Positions 55,958-64,000 of a stretch of DNA of 64,000 nt are shown here, piece after piece. The notes beneath the pieces were generated by a model. That model was given only the letters and a program-made list of their open reading frames with translations, did no database searches and was not told the DNA's origin. The stretch's first letter is position 1; each line of letters begins with the position of its first letter. Position numbers and translations under genes: made by a program. The stretch comes from Epiperipatus broadwayi (lineage: Eukaryota > Onychophora > Udeonychophora > Euonychophora > Peripatidae), in assembly GCA_028023455.1 (NCBI GenBank), contig JAQFVV010012403.1, positions 806,001-870,000 of the forward strand, written 5' to 3'.

Positions 55958-56298
55958 TATTTAACTGTACTTATGTGAGAACATATTTATTCTGAGTTTA
56001 TATAAACACAACACATATGAACCAATATTTTCACTACAAATTAAAATCCAAAACAGCTTCTAAATAGCTATTGCAAAATAAGGCCTTTTAAATAGACCTT
56101 TTCAAAAAAATTAGAGAAAAGGGGATGCATTGCATACTTAAGTGCTGTTATAGAGATTTGTCTCTCTCATTCACTTTACCAATATCACATGATCTCCTAA
56201 AGGATGAACCACTGAATATGTTTTAAATACCAAGCATTTTATATTTTAGAAAGTAAGTTATATGGGTATTGATTAAAATAATATATTAATAATTAAAT

Positions 56299-56595
56299 CA
56301 TCAGAGTCAAAGCTCTTTATACAGTAGCGCCACTCAGTGCAAGCCAGAGTAATCAATGGATGCAAAAATGTTTGTGCGTAAAATCCTCATCTAGTGCCTA
56401 CTCATTCAATATCCCCAGACTAGTTTCTAGCTTGTGGCTTTCATCAGTAAAGAGCTTTGGATCTGAGAGTGCAAACTTCTTACATCCATCGATTACTCTG
56501 GCTTGCACTGAGTGTCGCTACTGTGTGGAGAATTTTGCCACTGTTTAAACAGCTGTGTAAGCATAAAGAATGATGATCATGTGATGTTCAGTGGT
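56299..56595. mobile_element. RZ1 element with perfect 13-bp TSD
   Basis: TSD TTAATAATTAAAT at 56286-56298 and 56596-56608 (AT-rich but 13 of 13). Left arm TACAGTAGCGCCACTCAGTGC, minus-strand hammerhead, right arm GCACTGAGTGTCGCTACTGTGTGG and right end AATGATGATCATGTGATGTTC. The plus-strand ribozyme is deleted. Confidence 0.88.
56404..56462 (-). ncRNA. Hammerhead ribozyme motif, all core boxes and GTC intact (RZ1)
   Basis: Minus strand: ATCCAA-AGC-TCTTTA, CTGATGA, stem II AAGC-CACAA-GCTA (three pairs), GAAAC, TA, GTC, TGGGGA-TA-TTGAAT. Proximal stem I relies on three G-T wobbles. It is the only RZ1 copy in the window with both CTGATGA and the GTC triplet, GAAA and a stem II loop in place. 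Confidence 0.85.
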
Positions 56596-56756
56596 TTAAT
56601 AATTAAATTATTATCAATACATTGTTGATATTTATTATTTGTTTGTGGACAAAAAAGTGTAATTCTACATATTTAAACATATTTCTGTACGTTTGTGAAA
56701 TCACATATATTCTATTTGAGTACATGTGTTTATATCTGTGTGTGAATGTATGTTGA

Positions 56757-57335
56757 TACTTATATATATTTACTAAGGCTGTAAACCTTAAGAATATGCA
56801 CATAAAAATGTGAAGGGTAGGGATCTCTACAGGGCTTAACCACAAGCTTACGCTCTGGAAGAAAAGAGGGGAACCCTTCTTTACTTCAACCTACTTTCTA
56901 TATGAATAGATGAAGCTGAAGTGGTTAGATCTAAGAGCATGAAACTATTCAATACTTCACTGATTAAGTCCACAATTCCTATTACCCATTAGTACTCATG
57001 AAATCTTTCAATTTACAATGAGTCAATGGAAAGATCTTATAGTTAGAAATCTATTATGATAATTTAAAGTTGTAATTATAAATTTATTTAAATGCACATT
57101 GATTACATAAGTAATATTTACTAAGGCTATAAACCTTAAGAATATGTACATGATAATGTGAAGGTAGGGACCTTTACAGATCTTAACCACAAGCTTACAC
57201 TTTGGAAGAAAAGAGAGGAACCTTTCTTTACTTCAACCTACTTTCTATATGAATAGGTGAAGCTGAAATAGTTAGATCTAAGAGTGTGAAACAATTCAAT
57301 ACTTCACTGATTTAGTCCACAATTTTTATATATAT
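56757..57335 (+). mobile_element. Family C, two tandem copies
   Basis: The left half of family C (ATTTACTAAGGCTGTAAACC...GGGATCTCTACAGGGC...TTCAATACTTCACTGATTAAGTCC) is followed by the linker AATTTATTTAAATGCACATTGATTACATAAG and then a second direct copy starting at 57114. Head-to-tail, in contrast to the inverted arrangement at 13127. Confidence 0.8.
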
Positions 57336-57339
57336 TACA

Positions 57340-58110
57340 TATTACTGTTTTATTTCTTTTTTGTTGTTATTTCAAATAATGTGGGCTTTAGTTAGGCCTT
57401 TTATATATGCCTATACACTACATTATTTTGAGTAAATTAGATTGAATTAGTAATTGGTATAGCTATTTTTCTATCATTCTTTTCTTTTACAGTTTTACAA
57501 TTTCATTTTAATATCATATCTCATTTCCTTTCTAGTAGTGTTTCATTTTCCCCTTTTGGTTTTAAATATCATAATTTTCTAGTCTAAATGGCTCAACTAA
57601 TTTTGATTATTTAAATTTATATACAAAAATTGGCTCTTAAGAATATTATTTTTAGAAACTGTTATTGATTTCCCTCTTCTATCTAGCGTTCTTTTAAATA
57701 AACTCATTTGCATATTGAGTGTTGAGTGCATACTATATTGGCACCTAAATAGAAATATAAAGAATATTTTATAGCTCATAATAATAATTATTAACAATCA
57801 AGAACAAGCATATTATTCCTTTATATTATTTATTCTAAACAATAACTCATAATAATATTAATAATTTATATAATAAATTATTTAAGTATTGATGTAATTT
57901 TTATTAGCTTTTGATTGGTCATTGTCTATAGAATCTGACTGGTTTTTCTTAAATAAAATAGAACAGATTTTTCCATGTTTTTAAAAATATTTCAACAATA
58001 ATATCTAAAGTTATTCATAATATATATATATATGTATGTATATATTCATTATTATAAGTAAAAAAGTTCACTATGAAGAGGTCTGTTTGTAATCCTCCAA
58101 TGAGATACAG
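57340..58110. other. No gene seen
   Basis: Very AT-rich; short minus-strand frames lack any domain. Confidence 0.4.
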
Positions 58111-58114
58111 ATAA

Positions 58115-58245
58115 TTATTCTGTGTGGCACAGTGGTAGAATGATAAACTGCAAAGCATAATATTCTTGTATCCCAATTCATCTCTACTGCTTCCAGTGCT
58201 CAAACTTCTTATGAATGCTTGAGCAATAAACTAGTCGATTATTAC
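58115..58245 (+). repeat. tRNA-derived SINE-like repeat
   Basis: TGTGTGGCACAGTGGTAGAATG is an A-box-like tRNA head, GTATCCCAATTC a decayed B box, then CTTCCAGTGCTCAAACTTCTTATGA and TGAGCAATAAACTAGTCGATTATT. The same layout occurs at 58481 and 35803. Confidence 0.65.
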
Positions 58246-58480
58246 TATTTATGAAGAAGACTAGGTCATAAAAATATGCCATTTTTCATTATTATTTTAT
58301 CATTCCTACTTTTTTCATTTTCATATTTTAACTTTATTATCAGCCACAATTTATTTAGTAATTAAGAGTGTTATTTTTACTACTGCAGCAATTTACAGTC
58401 AACCTTTATTTGATCTTTGCCTACTTACGAAATGATTGTTTATAGTAAGAATGACGACAATCAAATGGTTTTATTACCCA

Positions 58481-58605
58481 TATCCTGTCTGGTTTAGTGC
58501 AGTGGTTGAATGTTAAACTGTGGAGTAGAAGGTACTCTGATTAGTATTTCCAGTACTTGAACTTATTATAAATTTTTGAGCAATAAAGCAATTTGGTTAT
58601 TTATT
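58481..58605 (+). repeat. tRNA-derived SINE-like repeat
   Basis: CTGGTTTAGTGCAGTGGTTG head, TTTCCAGTACTTGAACTTATTATAA and TTTGAGCAATAAAGCAATTTGGTTATTTATTT tail match the copy 366 bp upstream. Same orientation. Confidence 0.65.
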
Positions 58606-58619
58606 TCACTTCTTGTTTA

Positions 58620-59195
58620 GGAGTTTAGAAAAAGTTTGAACACCAGAAATGACAAACGGAGTTGCAGTCCCAAACATCGAGATCTAGAATTCATGAATTC
58701 TATCATTGCATTAAATAATGAAGAGCATTATCTGTAGTGATTTAATTGGGTAATCCTTTTATTTTGATTGGTAAATTATTTATTGGGTTTTCTATAAGTC
58801 CAAGTGTACCAATAACTTCCAAAACTAAGTAGAACTAATGAAACCTGGAGTATAATGCTTGGTAGCCCAAGTGTATAATTTATGTGTGAAACAACACATT
58901 TGACAGATCTTTCTAAAAAATACATTGATTTTACTGAATTTAAAAATGAGAAAAGGTTTCTGAATTGAAGTTCATATATAAAAAGCTTTTATTACTGTGG
59001 AAAATAACAAGAGATTAGCCGAGTGTGAGAAAGGAAGGGCATTTGAAAAGTCATTTTTAAAAAACTAAAATGGATATGCTTTTTGATGGAAGAGAACTAA
59101 GAACAATATTTTAGAGCTTTTTGGTGAATTATGAAAGGAAAAAAAACAGGTCAGGCCTACAGCACTGGAAGAAGAGAGGAGAAGAATGCCACTTG
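58620..59195. other. No gene seen
   Basis: AT-rich, no recognised element. Confidence 0.4.
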
Positions 59196-59199
59196 AAAC

Positions 59200-59325
59200 A
59201 TTGTATATAATAACCTATATGCTATTGCTAACAGTTGAAGGTAATTGGAAAATTTGAATGAAGTTAAATGTTTCCTAAAGGCCTTCAATATTTAATATTA
59301 CATGATGGAAATAGTCTACCATAAA
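59200..59325 (+). repeat. Family E, right end
   Basis: TATGCTATTGCTAACAGTTGAAG...AAATTTGAATGAAGTT and ATGATGGAAATAGTC.ACCATA match the right arm of 29410-29885. Confidence 0.6.
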
Positions 59326-59545
59326 ATACTATAATCACAAATCTTCAGGAAATGCAGATTAGATGATGTTATGAAAAATAATAAGATATTAAGCAATAAG
59401 AGATACAAGGTTTGAAAAATGTGATCAAAGAATTTAGTATGGGAAGGAAGGTTCCTTTTCTATTTTCAAATTTATCATTTAGTGGAATGAATTTGTTTTA
59501 GCATAATTAAATAAAAGTTGCATTCTTTGAAATGCTTGATGTAGT

Positions 59546-59660
59546 GTAACAATGGACTCAAAATCTAAAAATTCTGGGCTTGAAACCCAATGCTGTCACT
59601 GCTTATTGCCACCCTGTGCAGAGCTCAAGACTTATAATTCCAGTGAAGGTCATAATATCT
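59546..59660 (+). repeat. SINE-like head
   Basis: AGTGTAACAATGGACTC and CTGGGCTTGAAACCC resemble an A box and a B box about 30 nt apart. A related head recurs at 59885 (TTAGAATGATAGACTC). Confidence 0.45.
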
Positions 59661-59704
59661 TCTGAATTGATAATCATGTGATTATTTTATTTACTGAAAG
59701 TAGC

Positions 59705-59785
59705 TTAAAGCTAAGTTTCTAGCATCTATTGATTACTCTGGTTGGCACAGGGTGGCACTACTGTATGGAGAGTTTTGCCTGTTCA
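59705..59785 (+). repeat. RZ1 right-arm fragment
   Basis: GCATCTATTGATTACTCTGG, TTGGCACAGGGTGGCACTAC and TGTATGGAGAGTTTTGCCTG are the outer right arm of RZ1; no ribozyme part. Confidence 0.7.
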
Positions 59786-60004
59786 ATGAGTACATAATAA
59801 GTAAGTTAAAATTCTGAACTTAAAAAAGTTAAGACCTCATCTGTGTTTGTTCTTGACTGGTTTAATGTGGCCTTAAAATGACATACTTTCAGTCTTAGAA
59901 TGATAGACTCAAGGGTAAAAATTATTAGATCAAAGCTCAAAATGAGAACTTACATCCCTAATTGTAACTCTAAACTCAATATGGTCATGTGATTTATAAA
60001 TGGA

Positions 60005-62120
60005 AAGTTTCTATTATGATAATTATGAGATTATGATTATTGGTCAATATTTTAAAAGGTAAACATTTATTGTAAAAGTTAGTTAACTGTTTTTAATGTA
60101 AGCGAAAGTATAATAACAACTGCAAAGAGAGACAAACTGAATCTGTGCACCATACAACCACAGAGCTGCAAATATTTTTCATTCAAATGCTATACCTATG
60201 GAAAAAGAACTGATCCATCTCTCTGTAGTTATATTTAAGTTTGGAATGAAACAAGTCTTAGCACCTATGTAGAAAGCTGCCAATCTTCCATGTAAATGTG
60301 GGAGATTTCATCTTACATTAACGAATTGCGCATAACAACTCAATATTCAGTACTATAATTTTCTGTACATCAACCTAACTTTACATGACTAAATGCAGTA
60401 CAAGGCAGAGCCTTAACAAACTTATTCCATTATTTAAACTTATTATATTAAATACACAATTAATTAATAGCACCTATAAGTTTAAGTAAAAAAAATTGAT
60501 TCAACACAATCATTTAATCACAGTGCTACAAACATTCTTCACATGGAACAAAAAAAATATCAGCAAAGAATTATGAAATAAATTATTTAACAAAATATAT
60601 GTTAAAATTGAGATAAAAGAATTATGTTACACTTAGCTTAAATTCTATGTGCTTAAATTATGTAGACGTTCTTGTTCAGTTCACTAGAGGGCACATTGAT
60701 ACAGAAGCTATTAGCATTTTTACTCTGATTAAACTTGAGTTAATTAATCAAAAATTTATTAACATGATAGATTTAGAAACCATGAATGAACAGAAAATCT
60801 ATTGCTTTTTGGATTAGTAATAATATAGAATTCCAGCCAATTATTAAATTGACATGTTTAAGCTGATCAAATAAAATACCAAAAGATCTGGAAATATAGG
60901 CTCGATATTGGCTCAAAAGAAAATGCATTGTCTGATGTTCAATAGGAAATGCTCTCAAGTGCTAAATTTTTTGCATTGTGAATGTGTTATCTAATCACTT
61001 ACTTCAAGCACTAGTATTTAGTTTAAGTTCCTCCTCCATCTCATTGTAAGTTCAACATAAACAAACCCACAAAGAATACAATTCCTCAGAGCCTAATAAT
61101 TATAGTTCCTGGATAAGAGTTGTATTAGTGATTCTGATCTATAGAGCATCAGCTCTCAAGTATTATGCTGTGAGACCATGAAATTGTATTCAATAATGCT
61201 TATAATCAGGGATTGTTCTGTCACTGGCACAAAAACTAATTACAGCATGAATATATGAAGCTAAACATTAAGAGATTACCATACCAGGTGAGAGTAAGCC
61301 AATCTGAACAATAGTCCCAGTACCTACAAGAACATATTATATAGATAATAATAAAATAAAATCAGTGGATGATTTAAAAGCAATAATATTACTCAAACTT
61401 CCACAAGCCTATTTCAAAAATTATATTATATCCAAGGATAGCTTTAGTCAGGAGGGAAGAATACTATGAGATCACCCAAAGTTTACTCCCAACAATAAAC
61501 TCATGTAATTTATAGAACCTATTAAAGTAGAAGTCAGAATGCAATAATAAATAAGCAACTGCTGATGATATAAGTAGGATTATTTAGTAACTCATTTAAT
61601 GAATCCAATAATGTTTATATTATAGTAAAAGAATTGCCCATAAATGTGGACTTTTATTTAAAAGGAGTTCCTGCAATTCCCTAGTTTGGGATTACTTTTT
61701 GACAAGAACTCATTGGTACATCCAGATATAGTCAGGAGTGTGTAATAAGATTTGAATGTGAAGCTGCAAGCAATAAATAAGTATCAGATCATTAATTAAG
61801 GAAATACTTTCATGTAAAAGTGATAGGTTTATAGAGGGTAAGTCACAGCATTTTGTTTGCCTAGCATTTCATTATTAGGAAAAAACTAACATTTGTAATC
61901 TGTTCTTTTTGACAACTAACCATAAATAAGAACATTTCCTATTATTTTAAAGCTTTTTCAAAATATTTTCTTGTAAGTTACAATATTAATTACTATATGA
62001 AGCTTTGATTAAATATATGAAACATTTCCCCCCAGAATTACATAATATATAAGAAATATATACTTGTGTATGAGTTTTTGTAAAAGATTGAAAACAAACT
62101 GAAGCATTATTAAAAATTCT
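60005..62120. other. No gene seen
   Basis: AT-rich sequence with no recognised repeats, RNA genes or coding frames. Confidence 0.45.
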
Positions 62121-62126
62121 ATGAAT

Positions 62127-62330
62127 CAACTATTATACTTTCTCATTTGTTCTATATGTTATTATGTAATTCAGACATCAATTGTCTTTGTCAAGAGTTT
62201 CTGAAGAAATTAGTAATGATAACATAGCAATATCATGCTTAATTAAATATTATTTATATGATCCATTTGATATTAAAACTTTAATGCTTTAATTTAATTC
62301 ATGTTTACATGGCCAATTAATTGTTTATAT
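62127..62330 (+). repeat. Old duplicated non-coding block, copy 1
   Basis: CAACTATTATAC.TT, TTGTTCTATATGTT, CAGACATCAATTGTCTTTG and GGCCAATTAATTG align through about 200 bp with copy 2 at 62661. The sequence after it (62340-62520) is rich in TAATTA-type sites and has no counterpart in copy 2, while AAGGCAAATTCAAGTAGCC at 62573 does. Confidence 0.7.
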
Positions 62331-62660
62331 ATATATATATGGAAATATTTAATATGTGGAGTTACACCATTTATAATTACTTAATTAGAAAGCACTTTAT
62401 CCAGAGCAGTAGCTAATAAAAGCCAATTGCCTCAGGCCAAGAGTTACATTAAAATTGTCAGGCTGATTCTAATTAAGCAATTATAAATAGATAACTCCAT
62501 GCATTCAACATTTCCTTTTAAAACATTCATTTAAAATATATATATATAAGAAAATATAATGTATTTAAAACAAGGCAAATTCAAGTAGCCTGCTGAGACA
62601 AAGACCTCATTTATGAATGTGTACAAATGAATGAATAAAAATGAGGCAATATTGTAAAGA

Positions 62661-62862
62661 GTCAACTATCATATTTTGTTTGTTTTATATGTTGTCACAT
62701 GTTTTAGACATCAACCATCTTTACTAAGAGTCTCTGAACAGATTAACAATTATGATAACATGGCAATATTCTTCTCAATTAAATGTTTTCAATATGATCC
62801 AGCTGATATTAATGCTTCAATTCAATTCATATTTACTGGGCCAGTTAATTGGTTATTTATAT
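62661..62862 (+). repeat. Old duplicated non-coding block, copy 2
   Basis: CAACTATCATATTTTGTTTG, TAGACATCAACCATCTTTAC, TATGATAACATGGCAATATTC and GGGCCAGTTAATTGG correspond to copy 1, followed by AAGGTGAATTTAAATACCCC. By eye roughly three quarters of positions agree. A 70-codon frame here is not matched by an open frame in copy 1. Confidence 0.7.
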
Positions 62863-62929
62863 ATAATACTTTAAAAATAAAAAGGTGAATTTAAATACCC
62901 CATTGAGAGCAAAGCCTTCTCTAACAATC

Positions 62930-64000
62930 ACTTTCCCCATAGAAAAAGTATGGAGAAACGCTATTTATTAGCTAATCACTTACTAGCTTGTAGTAGTTTT
63001 TATTGTTCAGAGTTGTTTTTTTTTTTGCAATCACTCTCTAGTTTAAAATAGCTCAATATCCATTTTCTTACAGATTATTGGACGACTATCTGAAAGATAT
63101 ATCTTAATAAGCTCATCCAAAAGTCATTAGTTATCAGGAAAAAAAAAGTGCAACTTTCGTCTGGATTTTAGACTCGACATGACAATTGGATATTCTTAGC
63201 AATACAACACGAACTCTTAGGACATTACTATTAACGTTTTATATAGAACTATTATAAAAATTGGAGCTCACAAGTCATAATGAATTTTGTCCGAATAGAA
63301 AGCTAAAATAAGCAGGGAAAGATCCCCCCCCCCCCATTTCTTTACAAATCCAAATATCCATATAATACATAGATAGATCGATGGTTAGATAGATCTAAGC
63401 AAATAAGATAAATAGGTAATAAATACATACAAGTTTCGTTTCACTAACTACTAGTATTCTGAAATATAGAAAATAAAAGAATATAAATAAACTATAATTA
63501 TTTAAATTATATATTTTCATTGTCATTCATTTAGAACTATCCATTTATGCAATTAAATTATAATTTTGATTATTAAGATTCCGAATCTTCATTTTTTGAC
63601 TGAAGCATTAAGCTTAATAAATTACAGAGTAGAATGAAAACTGTAAAGCAGAGGGGGGAGGTAATACTAATGAATTAATTCACGTGTGTGGTGATAGAAG
63701 ATAACATTTGCTGTAATTTATAATTAGCTTTAGGAAAAATAAATTTATCTTTGACCAACCTTTTCTGTCTCTAACTCTTTTCTGATTTTTAAAATGTGAT
63801 TTCACATGTGTCAAATACTTAACAGGTAACAATTGGAAAACTATTTAATAATACATTTTCACAAAGTTTGGATTTATCTTAAATATTAATACATCTTAGA
63901 CATGTTAAGTTACACACACTGGGGGGTCGATCCAAAGTAGGAAAAAAGCGTGCTATAATACAAGGAACATATTTTTTAAATATCAACATTCTATTTTTTT
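62930..64000. other. No gene seen
   Basis: AT-rich with a 12-C run at 63324-63335 and a (GATA)-like patch near 63370-63395. Nothing else recognised. Confidence 0.4.

Noticed and set aside
61560-61580. CTGATGA at 61561
   Set aside because: No GAAA box or pairing nearby; chance.
1-64000. CRISPR arrays, rRNA genes, bacterial operons or promoters
   Set aside because: No regularly spaced direct repeats with unique spacers, no rRNA motifs, and no prokaryotic gene organisation; the DNA is animal nuclear in character.

Overview
This is an AT-rich stretch of nuclear DNA from an animal, most likely an invertebrate. I cannot name the species. The evidence is the density of decayed non-LTR retrotransposons, a Penelope-type endonuclease remnant, tRNA-derived SINE-like repeats, many long inverted-repeat elements, and one likely spliced terminal exon with a poly(A) signal. 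No complete protein-coding gene is visible. Most open frames lie inside dead transposons or a minisatellite.

The most notable content is a set of palindromic repeats carrying hammerhead self-cleaving ribozyme motifs: conserved CTGANGA box, stem II hairpin, GAAA box, very short stem III, NUH cleavage triplet and a stem I that pairs across the motif (type I topology). I call the two main families RZ1 and RZ2. A third (RZ3) is seen once, and a fourth family (J) has a weaker hammerhead-like core. RZ1, RZ2 and J copies are flanked by target-site duplications (TSDs) of 8 to 18 bp. The largest, at 30788-32264, has a perfect 13-bp TSD, two minus-strand ribozymes 455 nt apart and two plus-strand ribozymes 453 nt apart. 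This fits retrozyme-like non-autonomous retroelements, known in animals and thought to be moved by Penelope-like elements. A broken Penelope-type GIY-YIG endonuclease lies on the minus strand at about 43748-44080. The unusual point is the divergent, hairpin arrangement, with a ribozyme on each strand.

Layout. 1-3050: an RZ2 copy, then a candidate last exon of a gene entering from the left (stop at 2916-2918, AATAAA at 3012). 3540-4500: tail of a LINE (LINE-C). 5340-5650: RZ1. 8700-16200: two damaged copies and one fragment of an APE-type, RTE-like LINE (LINE-A), the second split by a palindromic element (family C); also a CR1/Jockey-like reverse transcriptase remnant (LINE-B) and the RZ3 ribozyme. 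16200-25500: family H foldbacks, RZ1, a SINE, an unexplained GC-richer ORF at 21983-22171, RZ1, and an RZ2 hairpin. 25800-29110: the longest LINE-A copy. 29400-35600: families E, F, D and J, the 1.5-kb RZ1 compound and another RZ1. 36665-41385: a minus-strand LINE-A copy broken by nested RZ2, G, RZ1, C and I elements. 41580-46860: a SINE with clear tRNA-like boxes, the Penelope endonuclease remnant, two weak candidate exons and a 48-bp minisatellite. 48200-57340: RZ2 and RZ1 pieces, an internally deleted LINE-A derivative, J, two RZ1 copies with 13-bp TSDs, and a tandem pair of family C. 58100-64000: SINE-like repeats and an old duplicated non-coding block.

All calls come from reading the sequence by eye. 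Element boundaries without a TSD are approximate.
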